Counted from the first letter of the stretch, positions 18,526-27,653 are shown. The stretch: DNA of 34,475 bases from Candidatus Nanoarchaeia archaeon (GCA_028713045.1 JAQTOY010000005.1:1-34475); one strand, 5' to 3'. Notes: a model not told the origin generated them from the letters alone. Translations and numbers: made by a program.

Positions 18526-19434
18526 ATGGAACGCAAACTAATCAAGCAAGGTGGGGGCGGGTATACTATTTACCTTCCAAAGAAATGGGTTGAGAAGAAA
18601 AACCTAAAACAAGGAGATTTTGTAAAGATTAGTGAAACTGACAATGAACTTATAATCGGAAGTGATATAAAAGGTGAAAAAGATCTGACAATAGATATAA
18701 CCAAAGAAAACGAAAAGAACCTTAAGAATATTTTAACTCATGCTTATAGAAAAGGTTTCAATAAAATAAAGATTAATTCTGCTAAGGATTATTTGATTAA
18801 TGAAATAAAAAAAATAACAAATGAGTTATTATTGGGTTTCGAGATAACTGAAAAGACCGATGAATATTGCATAATTGAAAATATTTCAGAACCTCATGAA
18901 GACAAATATGAAGTGATATTGAAAAAAGTTTTTCTTATAATAAAAGAAAATCAAGAATTAATGAAGGATCTTAAAATTAATTTTGAGGAGATTTCGGAAA
19001 TGAAAAACAATTCTGATAAGTTCATATTGTTTTGCAGAAGGCTTCTAATAAAAGAAAAATATCAAAAAAACATAATACTAGAATGGGAATTCTTGACATT
19101 TTTAATGCATATTTCCCATGCATATTATTATTTATGCAAATATGCCTATGAAAATAAAGTGGTTTTTAATTCTGAAGCAATTAAATATCTAAAAGCATTA
19201 CAGAATTACTATATTTTACTTGAAGATGCTTATGAGAATAAAAATATAAATTCAATCCATAAAATAAATGAATTAAGGTTAAATTATCACTTTGGACCTA
19301 TTCAAAAATCAATAGAAAAATCAAAAGGCAAAAATTCTGTTATATTATCATATATCCGAGAAATTTTTAGATGGATTCAATTAGGAACCAGCCCAATTTA
19401 CGGAATAATTTTTGATAAGTCTAATGAAGATTAA
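18526..19434 (+). CDS. AbrB-PhoU-like regulator (paralog of 6523..7422)
   Basis: MERKLIKQGGGGYTIYLPKKWVEKKNLKQGDFVKISETDNELIIG plus PhoU-like C-terminus. Confidence 0.8.
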   Translation: MERKLIKQGGGGYTIYLPKKWVEKKNLKQGDFVKISETDNELIIGSDIKGEKDLTIDITKENEKNLKNILTHAYRKGFNKIKINSAKDYLINEIKKITNELLLGFEITEKTDEYCIIENISEPHEDKYEVILKKVFLIIKENQELMKDLKINFEEISEMKNNSDKFILFCRRLLIKEKYQKNIILEWEFLTFLMHISHAYYYLCKYAYENKVVFNSEAIKYLKALQNYYILLEDAYENKNINSIHKINELRLNYHFGPIQKSIEKSKGKNSVILSYIREIFRWIQLGTSPIYGIIFDKSNED

Positions 19435-19445
19435 ACATTTTAGGA

Positions 19446-21116
19446 CTAATTCTGTACATGAATATTAGCCAACCAGGTATTAATAAAAACAATTTCATCA
19501 TTAGGAATCACTGAATTTCCATTTGAATATCGGGCATTTCTATAAATCGCATAATCTTCACTTCTTGAAATTCTCTTAGCTTCTGCGACCGTTTTTATAC
19601 CAACCCGAGCTATTGCACATGCATCTTCAAGATCATATTTATCATCTTTTCCAGACATTGTTAATGCATATTCAATTGACCTAGCCCAAACATTCCAAGG
19701 CTGCCCTGGAGGCTCATCAGCTCCAAATCCCCTATCCCCATGCAAGGTTCTCCATTCAGAATATACACTGAATTGTTCATCGGTGTAATCTCTTCTGTTA
19801 ATACCTCTTAAACTATTGCAGGTTTTAGCATGAGTTTTTACTAGATAAGCAACAACCCGATTATTTGAACTCTGCTTTGCCAGAAAATCAAATTCTTTAT
19901 CCTTGGACTCTTCAACCTTAGGTAAGTCTGGAATAACTTCAGAATCTGGAATAAGAATTTTTTCACCAACTTTTCCAGAATATAATTGTTCATGAACTTG
20001 AAGGCTAGGCATTCTCAAATCTTGAGGCTCATGTGTAGCCATTCTAACTGCTGCAAGTGTAATAAGCCCAAGTCCCAATAAAGAATACAAACCAATTCTT
20101 CTTAATTTTTGATTTCTCTCAACCCTTTCCCTTAATCTTACTTCTTCATCTCTTGCTTCAACTAAGTTATCTAAACTTTTACAAAATGCATTTCCGTCAC
20201 GATCACGATTATAAGAAAAATAATCTAAATTTTTAATAAGTAATTCTCGTAAATCTCTATCTTTCACTTCACGAGAAATATTATCCATGATTATTTGATT
20301 AAATCTCTCAGGACTTAATCCCAAAATTTCTTCATTAGAAAAACGTTCCAAAGGATATTTTCCAGTTATCAATCTATAACCTACTGCAGCAATTGAAAAT
20401 ACATCTGCAGAAGGCAATTCTACAAAATCCTCCCTAAATGCTTCTGGAGCTCTTATAGATTCATGTCCTTTTGGGCCTGTGCTATTCGCAGGATCAGGCC
20501 AATCAGAAATCGACCTATATACATTTGTTCCCAAATCTGCTAATTTTGCTTCTCCATGAACCCTGTGAAAATCTTCATCAGTATAGGTTTCAACAACAAG
20601 ATTACTAGGTTTTATATCACAATGAACTATCTTTCTTCTATGAAGTTCTCCAGCACCTGTTGAAATACCCTGGAGCCATAGTAATATAGTCTCCAGATTC
20701 AAACCATTTCCCAGATATTTTCTTTCACCCTCATCATTTATAATCTCAGACAAGAATAAACCCTTTAATGGCATTACAAGATAAGGCATTCCTTTTTGGC
20801 CATCAAAACCAACAAATTCCTGATCATAATTATAAAAATTTGGAACAACATGATCATATGAACCAAATCCTGCAATTGCTTCAACAATAGTTTGTTGTGT
20901 TGTTGAAGCTATTCCTCTCCTAAGCATTTCTCTTTGGGCCCTTTCTCCAGGATTTGGTACTTTAATTGCAGCAACTGCATCGAGTCTTAAATCTTTAGCA
21001 CGATAAACAATATTCCAAGTTCCTCTTCCAATCTCTTTACCAATTTCATATCTCCCAGATAAAACCTTCCCTTCAAGAGAAATTTCACTCCCCATTTTCA
21101 TCCCCTCCATTATCAA
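19446..21116 (-). CDS. Membrane-anchored Ser/Thr protein kinase (ORF-track start is a TTG; MKMGSEIS or MGSEIS starts are plausible)
   Basis: GRYEIGKEIGRGTWNIVYRAKD, AAIKVP, VHCDIKPSNLVV, KLADLGTN, TM LYSLLGLGLITLAAV. Confidence 0.85.
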   Translation of the reverse strand: MIMEGMKMGSEISLEGKVLSGRYEIGKEIGRGTWNIVYRAKDLRLDAVAAIKVPNPGERAQREMLRRGIASTTQQTIVEAIAGFGSYDHVVPNFYNYDQEFVGFDGQKGMPYLVMPLKGLFLSEIINDEGERKYLGNGLNLETILLWLQGISTGAGELHRRKIVHCDIKPSNLVVETYTDEDFHRVHGEAKLADLGTNVYRSISDWPDPANSTGPKGHESIRAPEAFREDFVELPSADVFSIAAVGYRLITGKYPLERFSNEEILGLSPERFNQIIMDNISREVKDRDLRELLIKNLDYFSYNRDRDGNAFCKSLDNLVEARDEEVRLRERVERNQKLRRIGLYSLLGLGLITLAAVRMATHEPQDLRMPSLQVHEQLYSGKVGEKILIPDSEVIPDLPKVEESKDKEFDFLAKQSSNNRVVAYLVKTHAKTCNSLRGINRRDYTDEQFSVYSEWRTLHGDRGFGADEPPGQPWNVWARSIEYALTMSGKDDKYDLEDACAIARVGIKTVAEAKRISRSEDYAIYRNARYSNGNSVIPNDEIVFINTWLANIHVQN

Positions 21117-21255
21117 TTACATTTATCGTAACTTCAGCAACAGTTCCAGGTTTAAGTTTATCTTCAAGAATTTTAGGTATAACTATGATTGCTTGTTTTC
21201 CGTGCTTTGCTATTCGCTTGGTTATCACAAATTGATTATTTTGTTTTTCGACCAT
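21085..21255 (-). CDS. 56-aa AbrB/SpoVT-like small protein, overlapping both neighbours; below ORF track size limit
   Basis: MVEKQNNQFVITKRIAKHGKQAIIVIPKILEDKLKPGTVAEVTINVIDNGGDENGE. Confidence 0.7.
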   Translation of the reverse strand: MVEKQNNQFVITKRIAKHGKQAIIVIPKILEDKLKPGTVAEVTINVIDNGGDENGE

Positions 21256-22651
21256 TTTCTATTCTCTCCCATACCTCATTAACATCCCATATAGGAACAT
21301 TTATTCCTTTTTCATGTAATTTCCTATCTCGGTCTAATCTACCTCTATAAAATTCTGGATTTGAATTATCTTCAAATTGAGCGACTTCACTTAAATAATG
21401 TAATTGATTAAAACTTAAATCAGAAAGATAATGCCATTTAACATCAGGTAGAATTCTTCTTAATCGATTATAATCCTCATGATATCTTCCAAGAATATCA
21501 TGTTCAAGATCTCTTTTTATTATCTCTATCCTTGCAAGAGTTTTCTTATCCATCCAAGGATTTTCTCTTAATACATTATATTTAATTTGAGAAGATTTAG
21601 GATCTTCATTCCAAGAATAAGTTCCTGCCATCAAATGAGAATGATACATCTCTTCTGCAGAAACTACTCCGTTCCCATCTAGATCTGCAACGTTTAATTC
21701 TTCTTTGCTAGGAATATTTTGATAAATTAAACTAGAGACAAATAAAGAAGCAGCCAGGGCCAATCCTGCCAAACCACTATAAACAAAATTTCTTGTTCTG
21801 GTTCTTGCTTCTATCTTTTCCCAATCATATCCGCGACCAGTATTAACAAGAACAACCCGGGCATCTTCTGAAATTCCATATTGCCTTCTTATTCTAGGAT
21901 CCTCTAAAACAAAACCAGCTGAACCGCTTATTTCTGCCTTTAATTTTCTTCTTTTTGCTCTTCTATTTGCTTTTTTAAAATCTCTATTAGAAACTTCAAT
22001 CAAAATATGTCCATGATTCCTAGCCTCTAAAATTTGATCTTTAAAGGAAGTGTAAGGGCAGACTAATTTATCAGCCAAACTTTTAGGGCTAAATTTTTTA
22101 TAATGCAAATTTCCATGTTCATCTGAATAAATATTATCCTCATTAAAAACTCCATTTTCTCCTTTTGGAAGAATCCCAATAAGTCGAGTCGAAAGCCCTC
22201 TTTCTTCAATAACCTTTCTTAAAGCTAAAAATAGTTTTCCACTTCCTACACCTAGACTAACATAATCTGGTTGGGATTCAAGAATTTCTTCAGCTTTTAA
22301 CGCATAAGCACGGGGTGTGAAATCTGTATAGTCTTTTACTTTTCCACAAGCTACAAGTCTTTCTCGAACATATTCTTCTCTTTCATCACTATCTCTCAAA
22401 ATTCTTTGTTCTTCAATAGCCACTTCCAAACAGTCTAAACCAAATGGCTTATTCCCTAAATTAACAACCTGAATTCTTCTTTCAAGCCCTCTTTGTCTAA
22501 TTTCAGAGAGTAAAGTTCTTATAAAATTTCCAGAACTTATCATAGAAATAGTCTCGACCCCATTTGCAATTGCATCATCGACTATCTCATTTATACCTAA
22601 AGATTTATGGGTTCTTCCATTTCTATTAAAATCATAGACTAAAATTTCCAT
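21236..22651 (-). CDS. Membrane protein: N-terminal PLP fold-type-II (threonine/cysteine synthase-like) domain, TM segment, then EF-hand-containing C-terminal region
   Basis: NGRTHKSLGINEIVDDAIANGVETISMISSGN, YVSLGVGSGKLFLALRKVI, AEISGSAGFVLEDPRI, VVLVNTG; TM LAGLALAASLFVSSLIY; EF-hand DLDGNGVVSAEE. Confidence 0.6.
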   Translation of the reverse strand: MEILVYDFNRNGRTHKSLGINEIVDDAIANGVETISMISSGNFIRTLLSEIRQRGLERRIQVVNLGNKPFGLDCLEVAIEEQRILRDSDEREEYVRERLVACGKVKDYTDFTPRAYALKAEEILESQPDYVSLGVGSGKLFLALRKVIEERGLSTRLIGILPKGENGVFNEDNIYSDEHGNLHYKKFSPKSLADKLVCPYTSFKDQILEARNHGHILIEVSNRDFKKANRRAKRRKLKAEISGSAGFVLEDPRIRRQYGISEDARVVLVNTGRGYDWEKIEARTRTRNFVYSGLAGLALAASLFVSSLIYQNIPSKEELNVADLDGNGVVSAEEMYHSHLMAGTYSWNEDPKSSQIKYNVLRENPWMDKKTLARIEIIKRDLEHDILGRYHEDYNRLRRILPDVKWHYLSDLSFNQLHYLSEVAQFEDNSNPEFYRGRLDRDRKLHEKGINVPIWDVNEVWERIENGRKTK

Positions 22652-22713
22652 TTTTTATACATCCCCTATGTATAAGAACTCTATTTAGGGGTTTTTAAAA
22701 CTTTCTCTTTGTA

Positions 22714-22729
22714 GTTACTTTAAAGTAAC
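22714..22729. promoter_or_regulatory. Perfect 16-bp palindrome GTTACTTTAAAGTAAC upstream of TATA of the 21236-22651 operon
   Basis: Perfect self-complement; near-copy at 10143-10158 at same distance from TATA. Confidence 0.65.
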
Positions 22730-22766
22730 ACCTGATCTAATAACTCAGAATAAATAAAAACCTCAT

Positions 22767-23120
22767 CTACTTTCTTTTCTTAATTTCCTTAATTACCTTG
22801 ACATCCTTTATGACATTCAGCTCTTTCTTCAAGGTTTCCTGCAAATCCTTTGCTTCATCATTGGATAATTCAATAATCCCTGAATCTGCTTTTCCCCTAA
22901 AGCATATAGAAATCTTCTTTTTAGTCGGCTCAATCAAATCTGCATTAACAAGAACTTCCTTTATTTCTCCGCCGCCCATTAATCTAACAAACCCTCTATT
23001 ATGCCTTTTCTTGACTTTAACAATCATTTTTTTATCACTTAAAATCAGTTTATAAGCATTAATATCCTCTAAAAATAGTGTTATTTTGATATAGTTAAAG
23101 GACCTATTAGAATTCTTCAT
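22767..23120 (-). CDS. Hypothetical protein
   Basis: ORF. Confidence 0.5.
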   Translation of the reverse strand: MKNSNRSFNYIKITLFLEDINAYKLILSDKKMIVKVKKRHNRGFVRLMGGGEIKEVLVNADLIEPTKKKISICFRGKADSGIIELSNDEAKDLQETLKKELNVIKDVKVIKEIKKRK

Positions 23121-23154
23121 AAAGCTAATAAATCAGAGAATATTTGTTAACTAA

Positions 23155-23589
23155 ATGAAAATAAAAAGCATCTTTAATAACACGGAAAAGATTCCGTCAA
23201 AATATACTGCTGATGGAGATGACATCAACCCACCATTAGAGATTTTCGATATACCGCAAAATGCAAAGACTCTTGTATTAATAGTTGATGATCCAGATGC
23301 TCCAGCAGGCGTTTGGGTTCATTGGATTCTTTTCAATATTCCAATCATAAACAAGATAAAAGAAAATTCAGTTCCAAACAATTCCAAACCGGGTATGAAT
23401 AGTGCGGGAAAAACAAAATATCATGGCCCATCTCCTCCATCAGGAACTCATAGATATTTTTTCAAACTATATGCTTTAGACACCATGTTAAATCTTCCAC
23501 AAGCTTCAAAAAGATCAGAGATAGAACAAGCAATGCAGGGGCATATATTAGCTAAAGCAGAGATTATTGGATTGTATTCGAGAACCTAG
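23155..23589 (+). CDS. YbhB/YbcL family PEBP-like protein
   Basis: LVLIVDDPDAPAGVWVHWILFNIP and HGPSPPSGTHRYFFKLYALD. Confidence 0.93.
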   Translation: MKIKSIFNNTEKIPSKYTADGDDINPPLEIFDIPQNAKTLVLIVDDPDAPAGVWVHWILFNIPIINKIKENSVPNNSKPGMNSAGKTKYHGPSPPSGTHRYFFKLYALDTMLNLPQASKRSEIEQAMQGHILAKAEIIGLYSRT

Positions 23590-23617
23590 GTTTTTTCTTT
23601 TATTTTTAACTAATACC

Positions 23618-23923
23618 TTAGGGTATAACTTTACCTCTGATAGGAATTCTTCCAGGATCTGGACGTTTTTTAAGGTTCCGATAAAATCTCTTCTTCGGTT
23701 TACTATAATTGTCAAAGGAATGTTCTATTAATCTATCTCTTCTTGCTTGTCTTGAGATTTCATCACAATAGTCTAAAAAATCATAATCCGTATCACCATC
23801 AAATGCATCTAAAGGAGTTTCAAATTCAGACCTTGGATGAACATTATCCGGTTCACATGAGAAATGAAAAGGGTCAGAGTCCTGATTTAAATCATCAAAA
23901 ACTCTAGGATAAAAAGAGGCCAT
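23618..23923 (-). CDS. Hypothetical protein
   Basis: ORF. Confidence 0.45.
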   Translation of the reverse strand: MASFYPRVFDDLNQDSDPFHFSCEPDNVHPRSEFETPLDAFDGDTDYDFLDYCDEISRQARRDRLIEHSFDNYSKPKKRFYRNLKKRPDPGRIPIRGKVIP

Positions 23924-23936
23924 TTTTATCAGTCTA

Positions 23937-24344
23937 TTAATCTAATTTAAAATCATATCTTGGATTTATTCCAGGATAATTTTTTTGCATAGCAGGTTCA
24001 GGTCTTATCACAATTGGTTCTTTTTGTTCTCGTTGAAGTTTGTATCTTGGATTTCTTTCAGGACAGTTTGGTTCTGCTCTTAAAATAGTTGGTTCTTTTT
24101 GTTCTCGTTGAAGTTTGTATCTTGGATTTCTTTCAGGACAATTTGGTTCTGCTCTTAAAATTATAGGACCTCTTTGTTCTCTAAAATAATCTGCAGGGTC
24201 TGTTGAATACCAACGAGTAGATAAAACTTTTGCAGGAGGTATCTCTTGATAAGTTTCAATTTTTAAATCAGCTCCGCTAGAACTTAAACTTGTCCCAGAT
24301 AAAGCCAAGACCAATGCCAAACCTTTTAAAAATTTTGATACCAT
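23937..24344 (-). CDS. Secreted repeat protein with signal peptide and 25-aa tandem repeats
   Basis: MVSKFLKGLALVLALSGTSLSSSGA signal; EPTILRAEPNCPERNPRYKLQREQK repeated. Confidence 0.65.
   Translation of the reverse strand: MVSKFLKGLALVLALSGTSLSSSGADLKIETYQEIPPAKVLSTRWYSTDPADYFREQRGPIILRAEPNCPERNPRYKLQREQKEPTILRAEPNCPERNPRYKLQREQKEPIVIRPEPAMQKNYPGINPRYDFKLD
24016..24165. repeat. 75-bp near-identical in-frame tandem repeat (2 copies plus partials)
   Basis: ggttctttttgttctcgttgaagtttgtatcttggatttctttcaggaca at 24016 and 24091. Confidence 0.9.
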
Positions 24345-24492
24345 TTTAATATATCTTACATAATTTTTCTAAGTTTATAAACCTATTGTTTTGTTACTAC
24401 TAGATAATAACTTATTTATTAAATAAACTAAATCTTAAAAATAATAGATATTTTTAAATATCATCTTTTCCCTATATTTTTACTATTATCTT

Positions 24493-24563
24493 CCCCAGGT
24501 CGTATAACGGTATTACCTTCGGCTGTAGACCGAAAGAAGAGAGTTCGACTCTCTCCCTGGGGA
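24493..24563 (+). tRNA. tRNA-Tyr (GTA)
   Basis: CCCCAGG/CCTGGGG acceptor, TTCGG-CTGTAGA-CCGAA anticodon arm, AGAG-TTCGACT-CTCT T-arm, archaeal C1-G72. Confidence 0.93.
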
Positions 24564-24709
24564 TATAACGTCCTACAAGGATGTTAAACATCTAAAGAGA
24601 GATGTTGATCAAGGATTCTTCATTTTTTCAATAAAGTTCGACCGAGCAGTTTCAATTTACTAAATTGTATAATGAAATAAGAATTGGAACTGCGAGATCT
24701 CTTGGGGAT
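24564..24709 (+). ncRNA. tRNA-linked structured element, Tyr copy (candidate novel RNA/DNA element)
   Basis: Hairpin TAACGTCCT-ACA-AGGATGTTA; T-loop-like GTTCGACC; CGA-GCAGTTTCAATT...AATTGGAACTGC-GAG; acceptor copy TGGGGAT. Confidence 0.65.
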
Positions 24710-24734
24710 GGAACATTTCTGTCACAATCCCTAA

Positions 24735-24756
24735 ATCCTTATAAAGGATGTTTTTT
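24735..24756 (+). terminator. Hairpin ATCCTT-ATA-AAGGAT followed by G and T6, terminator-like
   Basis: 6-bp stem, triloop, T-tract; lies 26 nt after the acceptor copy. Confidence 0.45.
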
Positions 24757-24808
24757 AGTAAATCCATAGGGGAGACATTTAAAGAAATATAATCCTTAAC
24801 TAATAATC

Positions 24809-25462
24809 ATGGCAATTAAAATTTCAGATGGCAGAGTAACCTATCAACCACAGCCAGCGCCTAATGAATATGCATTGGCTACGAGAACCGGATATAAACC
24901 TTGCTTTGAAAATTCCTTTTTATTTTGTCGTATTGGAAGAAAACCCGGTTCAAAACCAACCAACCCTGTCTTGGAATTTAAGTTATTTGGAGATTATGAC
25001 CTGACTTTTTTTAATGAAAGAAATCCAATAAGAACGCAACTCGAGGGGATTCAACATACTTTAGCAGATTTAGGGCAAGAATGGCTGATTTTAACTCATA
25101 TTTATATGGATGACAGACTTATCGCTTTAATAAACTCAAAAAATGAATCCGAAACTCCGGGAGTTTTGTATTTATCTGAAGGAGACAATCATAGTAAAGT
25201 TGCTCTATCTTCACAATCAGGATTTAATTACCTAAGATTGCAAGCCCTTTGTGAACCTTTTTTATATTCACCTGATTTAAGAAGAACCTATGAAAGAAGA
25301 GTTCAAGAAATAAAAGATGAGATTATAGAAGCCAGCGGTTCTAATGTTCCAGACCCTCAAGCATTTTTAGACCATTTCGCAGAGTTAAATTCCTTGAGAG
25401 TACAAGAAATTGATAAGATTAAAGATTATTTTAGGCGTAAAAAACTTGAAAGAATGAAATAA
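24809..25462 (+). CDS. Hypothetical protein
   Basis: ORF, 217 aa, upstream ACATTTAAAGAAATATA TATA-like. Confidence 0.55.
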   Translation: MAIKISDGRVTYQPQPAPNEYALATRTGYKPCFENSFLFCRIGRKPGSKPTNPVLEFKLFGDYDLTFFNERNPIRTQLEGIQHTLADLGQEWLILTHIYMDDRLIALINSKNESETPGVLYLSEGDNHSKVALSSQSGFNYLRLQALCEPFLYSPDLRRTYERRVQEIKDEIIEASGSNVPDPQAFLDHFAELNSLRVQEIDKIKDYFRRKKLERMK

Positions 25463-26842
25463 TTAAATCTTTTTTGGTTTATTGACATAAAAAGCCTTAT
25501 TTGATGTAGCTTCTTTCAATTCTCCATTAAGTTGATAAGTTGCTCTTGCAACCGGAAGTTCAAACTTCCCAAAAACTCCTATTTTTGAATAAACGATATA
25601 ACTGAAAATTTTCTCTTCGCCTTTATTCAAAGCTTCAGCATTCCATTGCAATTTCCTATTTTTCATATCGATATTATCCGGAGCAATTGCCCCAAATTTT
25701 TCATATAAAGTGACAATATGCGGTATCTTGTCAGTTATTTTTATATTTTCAAGATGCCTTCTTGCCTTAACCCTTATCTGAACCTTTAATGCAAATTCTC
25801 CGCCATTAGTTTTTACAAATGAAAGATTTTTCCTGAATACCACATCCATTTTTATGTATCTTACTATAAACACAATAATAAGAATCAGTAAGACTATGGC
25901 TATGATTGGATAAAGCCAATTAGTAGTTACAATAACATCCAGTTCATCTCCAGGAGATAAATCTTTTTCCCAAGTGTAAACGGTTGTTAAACCATTAGAT
26001 TTAACAAAAGATGGGTCGATGTTAGAACTTGTAAAGAAATAGGTAAATAAATTTTTTTCAACAATTGTCGTAACTCTTCTTTTAACATTTCCAAAATTTT
26101 CTTTGAGGATTTCATGCTTCTGTATAAGTACTCCCTTATTGGTTTCAGTAACTATCACATTCTCTTTTTCTGCATATCGCACTTTCGATTCAGCAGAGAC
26201 TTTCTTTCCAGCAAACTGAATTTCAACCTGGATGATATAATTACCCGAGTCCATTTTTTTCAACTTTTCTTTATCAATAGGAACTTCAATTATTTTATCT
26301 TCATAATTCTTGAAAGACAAATTTTCTTCATAATTGAAGAAAACCGAATCTAATTTTATTTTCATATCATCAAATTTATACATTAATCTGTTATCCAAAT
26401 TTATTCTTATTTTTTCAGAGTCTATATTAATATCATCGGATTTTACTATAATTGAATTAGCAAGACTCGATATATCAATGCTAAGTTGTTCTTTCTGTAT
26501 ATCTTTCCTAGAATCCATAATCTGATATTCAAGGGTTAATGGCCCTTCCCGGGATTTCAATGACTCTTGGGGCATGACTTCAATACGAATTGTCTTTGTC
26601 TGGCCAAAACCAATTATAAAAGAATCTTTAGGAGTTATATCAACACCAACCAAAGAAAAGATAGTGTAAGAACTGCCCTCCCCAAGATTGGTTATTGTCA
26701 AATCAAAAATTGCAGGCTTGTTAAGATCCGTAACCACTGCATTGGAAACTGATTTTGTTTTAACATCTAAATTTATTGCCGAAACAAGAGTTAAAGATAA
26801 AATTATTGCCAAAAAAAGAGTAATTGGTGCTTTTTTATCCAT
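25463..26842 (-). CDS. Secreted/membrane protein with signal peptide, beta-sandwich-like ectodomain and C-terminal TM
   Basis: MDKKAPITLFLAIILSLTLVSA signal; TM LYPIIAIVLLILIIVFIVRYI. Confidence 0.7.
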   Translation of the reverse strand: MDKKAPITLFLAIILSLTLVSAINLDVKTKSVSNAVVTDLNKPAIFDLTITNLGEGSSYTIFSLVGVDITPKDSFIIGFGQTKTIRIEVMPQESLKSREGPLTLEYQIMDSRKDIQKEQLSIDISSLANSIIVKSDDINIDSEKIRINLDNRLMYKFDDMKIKLDSVFFNYEENLSFKNYEDKIIEVPIDKEKLKKMDSGNYIIQVEIQFAGKKVSAESKVRYAEKENVIVTETNKGVLIQKHEILKENFGNVKRRVTTIVEKNLFTYFFTSSNIDPSFVKSNGLTTVYTWEKDLSPGDELDVIVTTNWLYPIIAIVLLILIIVFIVRYIKMDVVFRKNLSFVKTNGGEFALKVQIRVKARRHLENIKITDKIPHIVTLYEKFGAIAPDNIDMKNRKLQWNAEALNKGEEKIFSYIVYSKIGVFGKFELPVARATYQLNGELKEATSNKAFYVNKPKKI

Positions 26843-26993
26843 GATAAAGTAACAAACCCGCCCTTTTTAAACGTTTTGCAGATTTTATTATTATAAAAGA
26901 ATGATTATTTCTAAGTATATAGGATGAACTCAAATTTCAAAAAGATTTAAATAACCTTTTTTATATATAAACATAGTAAAAAGAGGAAAGAAT

Positions 26994-27491
26994 ATGGTAG
27001 AAAAGGATTCAATACTTAAGGAAAAACTCAAGCAGTCAGGAATTTTTAATTTCAAAGAACTTTATGAATTTGCATTTAATTGGTTTATGGATGAAAATTA
27101 CGACCTTAATGAAAAAAAATATAGTGAAAAAGTCGCAGGAGATACAAAAGAGCTTGAAATTGAATGGGAAGGACACAAAAAAATTTCAGATTATTTTAAA
27201 TTCGTCCTTAAAGCAAACTGGAAAATAACCGGATTAAAAAAAGTAAAAGTAAAAAAAGGTGATAAAGAAGTTACAATGGATTCTGGCGTAATTGAAATAA
27301 GATTTGAATGTGTTCTTCATAAGGATTACGAAAGTAGATGGGAGAATACTGCAACATTAAAATTTCTAAGGGGAGTTTATGACAGATATATAATCCGGAA
27401 CAGGATAGATCAATATGAAGGAAAATTAATAGGTGAATTTACAGACCTTATTAATCAGTTCAAAGCTTTCTTAGCCATCGAGGGAAAATGA
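26994..27491 (+). CDS. Hypothetical protein
   Basis: ORF with upstream TATA and SD. Confidence 0.6.
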   Translation: MVEKDSILKEKLKQSGIFNFKELYEFAFNWFMDENYDLNEKKYSEKVAGDTKELEIEWEGHKKISDYFKFVLKANWKITGLKKVKVKKGDKEVTMDSGVIEIRFECVLHKDYESRWENTATLKFLRGVYDRYIIRNRIDQYEGKLIGEFTDLINQFKAFLAIEGK

Positions 27492-27653
27492 ACTCATTCA
27501 AGTAATATATAAATAAAATAAGAAATGACTTTAATTTTAAAATAAAACCTGTTTAGTAATATGAATAATCTATATTCTCCAGTATATATATTAATTTTTA
27601 TCAATGTTTAAAAATAATTTTTCTATTGAATAATTGAAAAAAGGATTGATTAA

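Noticed and set aside
24564-24709. tRNA-linked elements as C/D box sRNA genes
   Set aside because: No RUGAUGA/CUGA box pairs with appropriate spacing in the three elements; structure is stem-based.
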